From: Pelosinus baikalensis
GTDB lineage: Bacteria > Bacillota > Negativicutes > DSM-13327
Direction: 5' to 3'
NCBI RefSeq assembly: GCF_020819555.1
Contig: NZ_JAJHJB010000010.1
Span: forward strand, 72,618-136,617
DNA length: 64,000 nt
Made by a program: the position numbers and the translations under genes. The first letter of the stretch is position 1. Each line of letters starts with the position of its first letter. The notes under the pieces are model-generated. The model saw only the letters and a list, made by a program, of their open reading frames with translations. It did not search any database and was not told the DNA's origin. Shown one piece after another: positions 8,387 to 16,834 of the stretch.

Positions 8387-8415
8387 GATCTAATTCATTA
8401 GCGTTTCTTTACCAT

Positions 8416-10167
8416 TTATCTGATTAAGTCTACTAATTTTTCGCCTTTTATTTCTTCGCCTTTCCATGGAATTACAGCAAAGTTTCCGTGGGATATTTCA
8501 TCCACTTTATTGATCCATGGAATTTCATTTAAGGATTTTGTTTTTAACAATGGACTTTGGGTGTTCGTCATGAATAAACTTGAATTAATAACCCACCATT
8601 TGTTATTAATACCTGCTCTTTTTAGATCTTCTTGTAATCGCATTGCTTCATATACGGGAGTAGCCTCTGGGAGGGTTACAATAACTACTTCTGTTTCTTT
8701 TTCATCTCGTAATCTCGGCAATAAGTTTTTCACGGCTTCTGGTATATCGCCTTGGGATTTTTGTATTTCTTTATGATAACTTTGTGTAGCATCTAACAAA
8801 AGCAACGTGTGACCGGTAGGTGCCGTATCAATCACCACAATCTCATCATCCGCATTATCTACAATCTCAGCAAAAGCACGGAATACGGCGATTTCCTGTG
8901 TGCAGGGAGAGCGAAGATCTTCTTCTACATATGCAATGTCTTCATCTGCCATTGTTTCTCTTGCCTTTGCCAAAACAGCTTTCGTGTAATTACGTAGTTC
9001 TTCCTTCTCGTCGATCTTACTTAGCCGAATTCCATGACCTTCTTCTACTACAAATTTCAAATGGTCTGCCGGATCGGTGGTTGTTAAATGTACTTTTACC
9101 CCTTTATCAGCAAGGCCGATGGCAATCGCCGCTGCTAAGGTAGTTTTTCCGACCCCACCTTTTCCCATAGTGAAGATTACTCTTTTTTTCGATGCGTAAA
9201 GGTCCTCAATTAAAGCTTTGACTTTAGGCAATTCTTCTTTATTTAGCTTATAATTTTGACTTTCTAAATAATCTTCTTTTAACAGCATTCTGATATTTTT
9301 AATTCCTGTTATATTATAGGCGCGTAATGGAATTTTATAGGTCAAAGTATCACGTAAAGATTCAGGTATATTCCGTAATGCCTCTTGTTGCTTAGCATAT
9401 AGCTTATCTGCGATTTCATCATTTTCAACATCTAATTCCAGGACACCATTCACAACTAATAGCTGATTATGAACCCCTAATTCCTTCAGTTCTCTAGAGG
9501 CTCGTTCTGCTTCCTGCAGTGGAGAATATTCAGGTCTAGAGATTAAAATTAATGTTGTCATTTTACCATCAGCAAGGGTGTTAACAGCATTCTTATATAC
9601 TTCTTTCTTGCTTTCCAGACCCGACAATTGCCCCAGACAAGATGCCCCATGGGTACTTTCGCTAATAAAATTACTCCATGCAGATGGTAGTTGCAGCATC
9701 CGTAAGGTATGACCCGTTGGCGCCGTATCAAATAGAATATGGTCATATTCTATTTGTGTTTTTTCATCGGTAATAAAATTAGAAAACTCATTAAAGGCTG
9801 CAATCTCCACGGTACAAGACCCGGAAAGCTGCTCCTCCATGTTTTGTAAAACACTTGCTGGAAGCTTACCTTTATAAGGTGCAATTACTGATTCTTTATA
9901 AGCCTTCGCTGCTTCTTCCGGATTCAGATTAGCTACCACAAGATTAGGTACCTCTTGAATGGGAGTGCCTTTACTTGTAAGGCTGATACCGAAAACATCC
10001 TGCAAATTCGATGCTGGATCGGTGCTGACTAATAAAACCTTTTTACCTTGATCTGCTAAGGTAATTGCAGTGGCGCAGGCTGTCGAAGTTTTTCCGACCC
10101 CACCTTTGCCGGTAAAAAATAAATACTTTGTCAGCTTTATATTATCTGGATTGAACAATTTATACAT
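8416..10167 (-). CDS. arsA: Arsenite-transport ATPase ArsA
   Basis: A 583-residue tandem ATPase of the ArsA/GET3 family, standard length for the two-domain bacterial form. Each half has a deviant Walker A: GKGGVGKTSTA near residue 20 and GKGGVGKTTLA near residue 336, each followed by a DTAPTGHTLR/L motif. Cysteines in SGSCTVEIAAF and SPCTQEIAVF fit the metalloid-binding positions. ArsA powers the arsenite efflux pump; here the partner would be the Acr3 carrier encoded nearby. arsD lies 22 bases upstream in the same operon. Confidence 0.95.
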   Translation of the reverse strand: MYKLFNPDNIKLTKYLFFTGKGGVGKTSTACATAITLADQGKKVLLVSTDPASNLQDVFGISLTSKGTPIQEVPNLVVANLNPEEAAKAYKESVIAPYKGKLPASVLQNMEEQLSGSCTVEIAAFNEFSNFITDEKTQIEYDHILFDTAPTGHTLRMLQLPSAWSNFISESTHGASCLGQLSGLESKKEVYKNAVNTLADGKMTTLILISRPEYSPLQEAERASRELKELGVHNQLLVVNGVLELDVENDEIADKLYAKQQEALRNIPESLRDTLTYKIPLRAYNITGIKNIRMLLKEDYLESQNYKLNKEELPKVKALIEDLYASKKRVIFTMGKGGVGKTTLAAAIAIGLADKGVKVHLTTTDPADHLKFVVEEGHGIRLSKIDEKEELRNYTKAVLAKARETMADEDIAYVEEDLRSPCTQEIAVFRAFAEIVDNADDEIVVIDTAPTGHTLLLLDATQSYHKEIQKSQGDIPEAVKNLLPRLRDEKETEVVIVTLPEATPVYEAMRLQEDLKRAGINNKWWVINSSLFMTNTQSPLLKTKSLNEIPWINKVDEISHGNFAVIPWKGEEIKGEKLVDLIR

Positions 10168-10189
10168 GAAATGTCCTCCTGCTTTCTAT

Positions 10190-10564
10190 TTAGCAACATC
10201 CACCTTCATCACAACCACAGCCATTCTCTTTTTCAGCAGCAGCGGCGGCTATTTCATCTTTCGATACGCCTGACCACTGAGCAAATTCATCCGCTGTAGG
10301 ATAGCTCCTGGTCTTAACCACTTCTCCATCTACGATTGTAATCGGTAAAACTTCCACTTCTTCCTTCATCAAATACTCATTTACCTTCTTATTATCGACA
10401 AAGGCTTGTGGCTCACTAGAAAGACCATAGCGAATGATCGTAACGCCCTTCTTAGTAAGAGTATTCACAGTCGTAGCCACTCTTAAAAGCTCTTGATCTA
10501 TACCAGGTCCACAAATTCCTGTTGCACAACACATTGCTGGATCAAAAATTTCAATTTTACTCAT
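10190..10564 (-). CDS. arsD: Arsenite metallochaperone ArsD
   Basis: A 124-residue protein that carries As(III) to ArsA. The N-terminal thioredoxin-like fold has the ligands CCATGIC (Cys12, Cys13, Cys18), the conserved arsenite site. The C-terminus ends in GCGCDEGGCC, additional vicinal cysteines. AAAGGGGCG precedes the ATG. It sits between arsR and arsA, the usual arsRDA order. Confidence 0.95.
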   Translation of the reverse strand: MSKIEIFDPAMCCATGICGPGIDQELLRVATTVNTLTKKGVTIIRYGLSSEPQAFVDNKKVNEYLMKEEVEVLPITIVDGEVVKTRSYPTADEFAQWSGVSKDEIAAAAAEKENGCGCDEGGCC

Positions 10565-10608
10565 TTTTATCGCCCCTTTAATTTATTGACTTACGATAAG
10601 CATACATG

Positions 10609-10633
10609 CCTATATCAAAATATACTCATATAG
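10609..10633 (-). promoter_or_regulatory. Candidate ArsR operator between arsR and arsD
   Basis: Reads TATATGAGTATATTTTGATAT on the minus strand. Near-identical elements lie at 12602-12622 (TATATGAGTATATTTGATTTT) and 12424-12444 (TATATGAATATAATTGAATTT), all inside the arsenic island. The shared motif suggests an ArsR/SmtB binding site; this is inference from repetition. Confidence 0.4.
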
Positions 10634-10652
10634 TATTTAATAATTACAATTG

Positions 10653-11012
10653 TTATGCACTTGTAATTTCTAGCGGCCCGCATTCAAAGTTCTGTTCACG
10701 ATACGTTTTTAGCGTAGCTATATCATGTTGATATTGAAGATGTTTGGCAAAGTCTTCATCTAATAAAGTTTTTATAAAGGAATGCTCTTTTATTATATCT
10801 ACGTTAATGCCATAGTATACCCACTGTGATTTTTTCTCACTATAAATAATACCCGCATCGCGAAGTTTTGCCAAATGCCTAGACACGTTAGACTGACTAC
10901 TTTGGAGTATGGCTTCAATCTCGCATACACATAAATTTTCAACTCGTAATAAATTCACAATCCTAAGTCTGGTTCCATCCCCTAATGCTTTTACGATTCG
11001 TGTTATACTCAA
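10653..11012 (-). CDS. arsR: ArsR/SmtB family arsenic-responsive repressor (copy 1)
   Basis: A winged-helix repressor that leaves DNA when As(III)/Sb(III) binds. NLCVCEIEAIL holds the metal-binding Cys-x-Cys of the ArsR class, followed by the recognition helix SQSNVSRHLAKLRDAGI. The open frame extends to 11045, but AAAGGAGG lies 8 bases before TTG at 11012, giving 119 residues beginning near the conserved ALGDGTRLRI. It heads arsR-arsD-arsA and probably controls that operon. Two further arsR copies are in this island (12738 and 15937). Confidence 0.92.
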   Translation of the reverse strand: MSITRIVKALGDGTRLRIVNLLRVENLCVCEIEAILQSSQSNVSRHLAKLRDAGIIYSEKKSQWVYYGINVDIIKEHSFIKTLLDEDFAKHLQYQHDIATLKTYREQNFECGPLEITSA

Positions 11013-11066
11013 TGTGACTACCTCCTTTACTATCAAATCAAACAAAGTATTAGCATCCCTAGTATA

Positions 11067-11084
11067 TGTCTATATTCATAGACA
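11067..11084 (-). promoter_or_regulatory. Palindrome upstream of arsR copy 1 (probable operator)
   Basis: TGTCTAT-ATTC-ATAGACA, a 7-bp perfect dyad about 55 bases upstream of the arsR start, where an autoregulatory ArsR site would be expected. Confidence 0.45.
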
Positions 11085-11295
11085 ATCATATATTAGGGCT
11101 TTAATTTTGTCCATATAATCCAATATGCATTTCTCAGTCACATAAAGAGCCAGACCCCATCGTTTATTTTTGACATTCTCGTTGAGAAACCAATTGCGTT
11201 AGGAGCAATGCTACGTTTGAAATAGCAGGTTCCAGTTTCATCCGATCCTCAGATATTGCCAAACAGTGTGGGACTACCAATATTAGAAACAGTCT

Positions 11296-12363
11296 CTAGG
11301 CTTTTTCTTTTGTCGGCTTTGATTCAAAATCAAACCAGTGCTGAGTCCGATTGCAGAAGCTGCATACTGACAACATGACTGGCACTTCCACCAATACGCC
11401 GACAACAGTGGCCAGTGTCGCACCTGACGTTAAGCCGAATAAGGAAATAGTAACCGCAACCGCCAATTCAAAAAAATTGCTAGCCCCGATGAGTGCCGCA
11501 GGCGAGGCAATATTATGTGGCACTTTAAAATACCTGGCTAAACCATAGGCTAAGGAGGAATTAAAGTAAACTTGAATAATAATTGGGATGGCAATCAGAA
11601 TAATACTAAACCAATTATTGGTAATGACTTCTCCTTGGAAAGCAAAGATAATAACCAAGGTTACCAGCAAGGCAATAATGGTTACTGGTTTTAAGGGAGT
11701 CAATATTTTGTCATTAAACCATTCTTCACCACGGGAAGGAATCAAGACACGTCTGGTAATATAACCCGCTACTAACGGAATGACAATATACAACAATACA
11801 GACATAAACAAGACATCTTTAGGAACGATAATATCGGAAACCCCTAATAAGAACATAACAATCGGTGCAAATAAAACCAGCATGAGCAAATCATTGATGG
11901 CCACCTGGACCAGTGTATAAGCTGGATCACCATCTGTCAGATAGCTCCACACAAAAACCATAGCGGTACAAGGTGCCGCCGCTAGAATAATAGTGCCAGC
12001 AAGGTATTCATTGGCCATTTGCTCACCGATCAAACCAATAAAAACATATTTAAAAAAGAACCAGCCTAACAGTGCCATGCTGAAAGGTTTTACTAACCAA
12101 TTGACAAACAAAGTGATGAATAGTCCTTTCGGTCTGTCGCCGACTTTCAGGATGGCTGAAAAATCAATTTTTAGCATCATGGGATAAATCATCAGCCAGA
12201 TTAAAATAGCAATAGGTAAATTCACATGACTGATTTCCATTTTACTCAGTGAATCAACCACCCCAGGGAACACCTTGCCAAAACCAATACCAATCACAAT
12301 ACATAGTGCCACCCATAAACTTAAATACCTTTCAAAAAAATCCAATCGTTTTTCTGTAGACAT
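11296..12363 (-). CDS. acr3: Arsenite efflux carrier Acr3
   Basis: A ten-helix membrane carrier of the BART superfamily that exports arsenite. From ATG at 12361-12363 (preceded by GAGGAGG) it is 355 residues, typical for bacterial Acr3. The N-terminus STEKRLDFFERYLSLWVAL and the motif AAAPCTAMVFVWSYL, with the essential cysteine in the fourth membrane segment, are diagnostic. The open frame extends 18 codons further upstream, but those lack family character. It is encoded between arsR copies 1 and 2 and would work alone or energised by ArsA. Confidence 0.95.
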   Translation of the reverse strand: MSTEKRLDFFERYLSLWVALCIVIGIGFGKVFPGVVDSLSKMEISHVNLPIAILIWLMIYPMMLKIDFSAILKVGDRPKGLFITLFVNWLVKPFSMALLGWFFFKYVFIGLIGEQMANEYLAGTIILAAAPCTAMVFVWSYLTDGDPAYTLVQVAINDLLMLVLFAPIVMFLLGVSDIIVPKDVLFMSVLLYIVIPLVAGYITRRVLIPSRGEEWFNDKILTPLKPVTIIALLVTLVIIFAFQGEVITNNWFSIILIAIPIIIQVYFNSSLAYGLARYFKVPHNIASPAALIGASNFFELAVAVTISLFGLTSGATLATVVGVLVEVPVMLSVCSFCNRTQHWFDFESKPTKEKA

Positions 12364-12500
12364 TGAAATAAACCTCCTCATAGTTTTTAAATTTGTTTTA
12401 GATAAAAATATTCTCACTTTATTATATGAATATAATTGAATTTATGCATGTACTCAAAAAAATTCACTCGCCATCAATTTTGACAGTGGGCTCTTAACTA

Positions 12501-12600
12501 TCATCCATGCTCTGTGAACTTTATCAGCCTAACAAAGTCTTTTGTCATTGCTTATTTCTTTCCAGTTCCTTAGCCAGTATTTCTTTCAAAACCTCCTCTC
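12501..12600 (-). pseudogene. Decayed arsR C-terminal fragment
   Basis: On the minus strand the bases encode VLKEILAKELERNKQ, then TGA, then QK and, after a one-base slip, FVRLIKFTEHG and a stop. This closely parallels the tail of the intact ArsR at 15937 (ELLAKELEQQPHCQKDFVRL). One C-to-A change turned Cys TGC into TGA, and one A is lost from a run. No start or DNA-binding part remains. It is a relic of a fourth arsR upstream of acr3. Confidence 0.65.
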
Positions 12601-12601
12601 G

Positions 12602-12622
12602 TATATGAGTATATTTGATTTT
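12602..12622. promoter_or_regulatory. Candidate ArsR operator upstream of acr3
   Basis: TATATGAGTATATTTGATTTT, nearly the same as the element between arsR and arsD (10609-10633). It continues into TTTACTCAT, giving an ATGAGTA...TACTCAT dyad (12606-12628). Confidence 0.4.
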
Positions 12623-12737
12623 ACTCATGAATGTCAATAAATAATTTAGCGTTCATTTTTAAACTTACTCGCATTAGAGAGCAATCCCGTGGCATAGCAG
12701 CAATCGACAACTAAAATTTTTCATGCCTTATTGCATT

Positions 12738-13037
12738 TTAATTAGGGCTACAAGTTCTATACCGTTCATTCGTTGCCGTTTTACACAACTGCAGAAAGAC
12801 CTCAACTTGATTGAATACTTCGGGATTCAATCGATAATAAACCCATTTGCCGTCGCGGCTATCCACTATAATGCCGGATTGTTTTAAGATTTTTAGATGA
12901 TGTGAAATAGCAGGCTGAGATTTATCGAAAGCCGCTAGGATATCACATACGCAAAGTTCCTTATCAATCAGCATCCGTACAATTTCCAGGCGAATATCAT
13001 CCCCCAGTGCTTTAAAAATCAACGCTACGCCCTCCAT
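12738..13037 (-). CDS. arsR: ArsR/SmtB family repressor (copy 2)
   Basis: A winged-helix metalloregulator. ATG at 13035-13037 with GGAGGG 7 bases before gives 99 residues; the frame extends to 13079 without family-like sequence. It shows KELCVCDILAAF (metal-site Cys pair) and the recognition helix SQPAISHHLKILKQSGI. The C-terminus has two more cysteines (LCKTA and RTCSPN). Its sequence differs from copies 1 and 3 (shorter, HHLKIL rather than RHL.KL), so it may sense another metalloid or serve the reductase gene just upstream. Confidence 0.9.
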   Translation of the reverse strand: MEGVALIFKALGDDIRLEIVRMLIDKELCVCDILAAFDKSQPAISHHLKILKQSGIIVDSRDGKWVYYRLNPEVFNQVEVFLQLCKTATNERYRTCSPN

Positions 13038-13152
13038 GATGATACCCTCCTCTCTTCTCATTTCTATTTTTTTCGTCATAAAGAAGATAGGGAGTGATTA
13101 GCTCCCTCCTTCTACTTCTGTATCGTTACTATATGATGTTTAAACCACTGCT

Positions 13153-14805
13153 TTATTTTTTGCCATTCTTGCTATAATTTTTATAGCCGCCCGACAAGTT
13201 ATATACTTTCTTAAAGTCATGATTGATCAGAATATTTTGAGCGGCATTCCCAGTAACCCCTTTGTTACAATAAGTAACTGTAACCATTTCTTTATCAAGG
13301 GAATCCAGTGCTTTACGAATATTCTCCTGTGGGATATTCACTGCACCCTCGACATGGGCTTTTTCGTATTGCTTGGTCACTCTAGCATCGATAATCTTCA
13401 CTTCTTCGCCATTTTTTATTTTTTCCTGTAGCTCAGCCGGAGTCATCAGCCCTCTGCCGCGCCTGATGGCATTATCCAAAATCATTCCGGTATACATTAC
13501 CGGGTCTTTGGTTGTGGAGAATGGTGGTGCATAGGCTAAATCCAGGTGAAACAAATCTTCTGCTTTCGCACCGAAAGTAATGGCAGTCACAAAGACATCA
13601 ATTCGTTTATCGACGCCAGATCTTCCGACAATCTGCACCCCCAAAATCTTGCCAGTGTTTTTATCGGCAACCGCCTTAATGACCATTTCACTACCATGAT
13701 AATATTCGGGCTTGTCTGGTTTAATATTATGACAGACGACAACCTCATAGCCTTCTTTTTTTGCTTCCTTTTCCGTAAGACCAGTCTGACCAACTACCAT
13801 ATCAAACATTTTAAATATACCTGTTCCCAAGATTCCCCGGAACTCCAAATCACCGCCGGTTATCTGATCACCAGTAATTCGTCCCATTTTATTGGCAGTA
13901 GAACCTAACGGCCGATACAACGGTTTGCCGGTCATTAAAGAATAACTTTCTGCGCAGTCACCGCACGCATAGATATCATCTATATTGGTCTGCATCTTCC
14001 GATTGACCTTGATGGCTCCTGTTGGTCCGAGTTTAATACCTGCCTTTTGAGTCAGTTCTACATTGGGTCTTACCCCGACAGCCATTATCACAAAATCCGC
14101 GTCAATTTCTTTGCCGCTTTTTAGTATCACTTTACTGACGGAAGGTTCTCCTTCCAGGCGAATCACTGAATCGTTGACGATTACCTGTACGCCCTTCTCA
14201 ACCAGATGATCGGCTATGTATACCGCCATATCCTGATCTAACGCAGGCATAACGTGCCCTGCCATTTCCACAACACTAACAGCGATTCCTCTAGCTGTTA
14301 AGTTTTCCGCCATTTCAAGGCCGATAAATCCAGACCCGACAATAACAGCCGATTTGGGATTGGCTGTTAGCACTTGTTCACGGATACGCTCGGCATTGAT
14401 TACATTCCGCAAATAAAATACATTGGGCTTATTGCCCCCCTCTATAGCAGGCACAACGGATTTTGCACCAGTAGCAACAACCAGTTTATCATACCTTTCC
14501 TGAAAGATTTCTTGCGTAACTAAATTTTGCACCGTAAGTACTTTACTTTGCGGCTGAATTTCTAACACTTGATGTCTGGTATACACATCCACATTATATT
14601 TCTGTTTGAAGAATGCGGCATCCCTAGGAACCAACTGTTCCCGGCCTTCCACTTCAGTTCCAATAAAGTACGGCAAGCCGCATCCTGAATAGGATACATC
14701 ACTGTCTGCATCAAATAATGTAATTTGAGCATTTTCGTTGTTTCTTCTTGCTTTGGCTGCTGCGGAAGTGCCAGCAGCTACCCCACCGATGATAATAATT
14801 TTCAT
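13153..14805 (-). CDS. CoA-disulfide reductase / FAD-dependent oxidoreductase fused to a rhodanese domain
   Basis: A 550-residue two-domain enzyme. Residues 1-450 form a pyridine nucleotide-disulfide oxidoreductase with FAD motif IIIGGVAAGTSAAAKARR, the single redox cysteine of CoADR enzymes in YSGCGLPYFIG, a second nucleotide motif IVGSGFIGLEMAENL, and ACGDCAES. Residues about 460-550 are a rhodanese domain with active-site cysteine in TYCNKGVTGN. CoADR-RHD proteins reduce CoA disulfides or persulfides/polysulfide with NAD(P)H. ATG at 14803-14805 follows GGGGAG; the frame runs to 14895 into arsC. In this island it may support thiol balance during arsenic stress (inference). Confidence 0.9.
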   Translation of the reverse strand: MKIIIIGGVAAGTSAAAKARRNNENAQITLFDADSDVSYSGCGLPYFIGTEVEGREQLVPRDAAFFKQKYNVDVYTRHQVLEIQPQSKVLTVQNLVTQEIFQERYDKLVVATGAKSVVPAIEGGNKPNVFYLRNVINAERIREQVLTANPKSAVIVGSGFIGLEMAENLTARGIAVSVVEMAGHVMPALDQDMAVYIADHLVEKGVQVIVNDSVIRLEGEPSVSKVILKSGKEIDADFVIMAVGVRPNVELTQKAGIKLGPTGAIKVNRKMQTNIDDIYACGDCAESYSLMTGKPLYRPLGSTANKMGRITGDQITGGDLEFRGILGTGIFKMFDMVVGQTGLTEKEAKKEGYEVVVCHNIKPDKPEYYHGSEMVIKAVADKNTGKILGVQIVGRSGVDKRIDVFVTAITFGAKAEDLFHLDLAYAPPFSTTKDPVMYTGMILDNAIRRGRGLMTPAELQEKIKNGEEVKIIDARVTKQYEKAHVEGAVNIPQENIRKALDSLDKEMVTVTYCNKGVTGNAAQNILINHDFKKVYNLSGGYKNYSKNGKK

Positions 14806-14852
14806 AATAACTCCCCTCATAAAACCACCAGGTTTGCCTACTGATGGCATTT

Positions 14853-15299
14853 TTATTTTAGATGATCCTGCTGACCACGGTACTCCTGTAACCACTCCTT
14901 AACCTTCTCTTCAATTTCATCACGCACCTGCCGGAACTTTTGCCGCGTTTCTTCTTCTGTTCCCTCGAATGCAGCCGGATCATCAAAGGGCCAGGATATC
15001 AACTGTCGTGCTCCTGGAAATATCACGGGACACCTGCCTTCAGCCTTTTTACAAACAGCAATGACGTAGCCAAATGACATTTTCCCTAAAAACTCCCGAA
15101 TACTCTTGGAATGCTAGCCGCTAATGTCAATGCCAATCTCCTTCATGACCTGCACCGCATATGGATTCACTTCCTTAGGCTCAAAACCTGCACTGTGAAC
15201 CTCCAGCATATCATCACCATATTTTTTAAAAAAGGCTTCTGCCATTTGGCTGCGTGCGCTGTTTTGCGTACATATAATCACCAATTTCGCTTTCTTCAT
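14853..15299 (-). pseudogene. arsC: Arsenate reductase ArsC (thioredoxin-coupled, LMW-PTP fold) with one in-frame amber codon
   Basis: The full family length is present in one frame: start ATG 15297-15299 (GAGGAG 8 bases before), P-loop CTQNSARS (CX5R), then ISG, then TAG at 15114-15116, and on without slip through HSKSIREFLGKMSFGY, the redox pair VCKKAEGRCP and the C-terminal helix to the stop at 14853. The TAG stands where a glutamine (CAG) or similar residue would fit, so a single base change explains it. The product should be truncated at about 62 residues and lack the Cys82/Cys89-type relay, so it should be inactive unless the stop is read through. A sequencing error is also possible. 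Confidence 0.85.
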
Positions 15300-15580
15300 G
15301 ATGCCCACTCCTCGTTATGTTTATTATGGTCTTGTTACCTCTAACCGTCTGCCGTATTTTTGCCTTAGCACATCATATTTAAATTCTTGAATATGTTTTC
15401 ATCATACCTTACGATTGTTTTTCTAGTCAACGCACCCTTTGTTAACATTGTGTTAATTTTAGCTAGATACTACCTAACTGCAAAATTTATGCTGGCACGT
15501 GCAAGCCGATAGCGACCATAATAAACATTTTGCGACGGTAATATGTTCTGCAATCGCGATAATATATAACTATGTAAAGC

Positions 15581-15629
15581 AATAGAACCGTACTACAAAA
15601 GGATATCCCTTTTCCAATACGGTTCTATT
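15581..15629. terminator. Long hairpin in the arsenic island
   Basis: Arms AATAGAACCGTA (15581-15592) and TACGGTTCTATT (15618-15629), with an inner AAAAGG..CCTTTT pairing. It lies between the permease remnant and the arsC relic, with no intact gene ending nearby; it may be the terminator of a lost gene. Confidence 0.5.
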
Positions 15630-15681
15630 TCTCAAATAACTAACTCATTATTGTACCATGATCCGGTTTCTCCCAGAAAGC

Positions 15682-15861
15682 CTACGTATTGATTTTGTCA
15701 TAGGGAATCCAGATTTGAAGTAAATTAATCAGAAAACTGATTCCTATAAATAATACGGATAGTTCCAAAATAAGCATAGCAAAAGTATTCAATATAGCAT
15801 AAAGTCTTTCAAAATTTGATTGTTCGATCAAATGGTAGAGGATAGATATAGCATCTGCTTT
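15682..15861 (-). pseudogene. N-terminal relic of a COG0701/ArsP-like permease
   Basis: Between in-frame TAG codons lie 59 residues, including a hydrophobic helix with MLILELSVLFIGISFLINLL followed by QIWIPYDKIN. This resembles the first membrane helix of COG0701 (UPF0718) permeases ('E..VLFVGIS.LVGLLQ..I..EK'), which are often found in arsenic loci. No start codon or ribosome site fits the full frame, and the remaining helices are absent. I recognise it from memory of the family, so the call is tentative. Confidence 0.45.
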
Positions 15862-15936
15862 CTACCTTAATTTCTGAACAGCAGTGATGATCAAAACTGC
15901 ATCATTTTTATTTCAATCATATAATCGTTACAATAT

Positions 15937-16299
15937 TTATTCGTCCTCCATTTTCACCCTTGTCTCACAACAGCCGCCCTGCCTTTGGTATTTCGTGAGC
16001 CGCACAAAGTCTTTTTGACAATGCGGCTGCTGTTCCAGTTCTTTGGCTAGTAACTCCCGCACAAAGGGATACCGCTCCAGGCTGGTTTTATCCACCCTGT
16101 AATAGACCCACTGGGCTTGTTTGTCACTGGCAATCAGCCCAGCATGTTTGAGTTTAATCAGATGACGCGAAGCATTGGACTGGCTGAGATTCAGCACTGC
16201 TTCCAAATCACAGACACATAAGGTTTCCTTGTACAATAAGTGCAAAATTCGCAGCCGAGTCCCATCACCCAGCGCTTTTAATATTTCGACTACATCCAT
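15937..16299 (-). CDS. arsR: ArsR/SmtB family repressor (copy 3)
   Basis: From ATG at 16297-16299 (GAGGTGG upstream) the protein has 120 residues and begins at the conserved VVEILKALGDGTRLRILHLL. ETLCVCDLEAVL holds the Cys-x-Cys site and SQSNASRHLIKLKHAGL the recognition helix. The tail carries additional cysteines (HCQKD, GGCCET). The frame continues upstream to 16437 with no family match. It is closely related to the dead fragment at 12501-12600. It lies upstream of the permease and arsC relics, so it may have controlled a now broken operon. Confidence 0.9.
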   Translation of the reverse strand: MDVVEILKALGDGTRLRILHLLYKETLCVCDLEAVLNLSQSNASRHLIKLKHAGLIASDKQAQWVYYRVDKTSLERYPFVRELLAKELEQQPHCQKDFVRLTKYQRQGGCCETRVKMEDE

Positions 16300-16378
16300 C
16301 ACTGCCACCTCAATCATTATTTGTCCTATCCTTATTATGATATGATGATATGCAATCTTCCATTCATGTATGTTAATA

Positions 16379-16442
16379 GAATTGTGTACAGCCCCATTCC
16401 TGCTTGCGCTGGCGTTAATGTACATTGCATTATACACAATTC
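16379..16442. repeat. 10-bp inverted repeat upstream of arsR copy 3
   Basis: GAATTGTGTA (16379-16388) and TACACAATTC (16433-16442) are exact reverse complements 44 bases apart, at the boundary between the arsenic island and the tRNA cluster. They could be regulatory or a scar of insertion; nothing else supports either. Confidence 0.5.
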
Positions 16443-16509
16443 ATTGTTGAGCTAGCGTTGATTTAAGATTACACGGTGAACTGGAGATAGGAAGGCGATT
16501 TTATAGCAA

Positions 16510-16541
16510 TAAAAAAGACCTTCAGGTAAAATCCTGAAAGC
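16510..16541 (-). terminator. Terminator of the tRNA cluster
   Basis: Minus strand: GCTTTCAGG-ATTTTA-CCTGAAGGTC followed by six T, 14 bases after the tRNA-Leu 3' end. Confidence 0.8.
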
Positions 16542-16554
16542 CTTGTATTTCTTG

Positions 16555-16638
16555 TGGTGCGGGAGAGGAGACTTGAACTCCTACACCTTGCGGCGCCAGA
16601 TCCTAAGTCTGGTGCGTCTGCCATTCCGCCACTCCCGC
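16555..16638 (-). tRNA. tRNA-Leu(TAG)
   Basis: 84 nt with a long variable arm (class II). The acceptor GCGGGAG pairs with CTCCCGC; the anticodon loop CTTAGGA gives TAG; T-loop TTCAAGT; encoded CCA. Confidence 0.93.
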
Positions 16639-16652
16639 ATAATTAAGTTAAA

Positions 16653-16728
16653 TGGTGGCTCACCCGCGGCTCGAACGCGGGACACCCTGATTAAAAGTCA
16701 GGTGCTCTACCAACTGAGCTAGTGAACC
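16653..16728 (-). tRNA. tRNA-Lys(TTT)
   Basis: 76 nt; acceptor GGTTCAC with GTGAGCC; anticodon loop CTTTTAA gives TTT; T-loop TTCGAGC; encoded CCA. Confidence 0.95.
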
Positions 16729-16732
16729 ATAA

Positions 16733-16808
16733 TGGCAGGGGTAGCTGGACTCGAACCAACGGATGCGGGAGTCAAAGTCCCGTGCCTTACCAACTTGGCT
16801 ATACCCCT
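16733..16808 (-). tRNA. tRNA-Gln(TTG)
   Basis: 76 nt; acceptor AGGGGTA with TACCCCT; anticodon loop CTTTGAC gives TTG; T-loop TTCGAGT; encoded CCA. Four bases separate it from tRNA-Lys. Confidence 0.93.
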
Positions 16809-16834
16809 ATATCGTTATTACTAGAGTTAATGAA

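Noticed and set aside
15114..15116. Amber codon in arsC read as pyrrolysine or by programmed readthrough
   Set aside because: ArsC needs no special residue here, no PylTSBCD genes are visible, and a CAG-to-TAG change is simpler.
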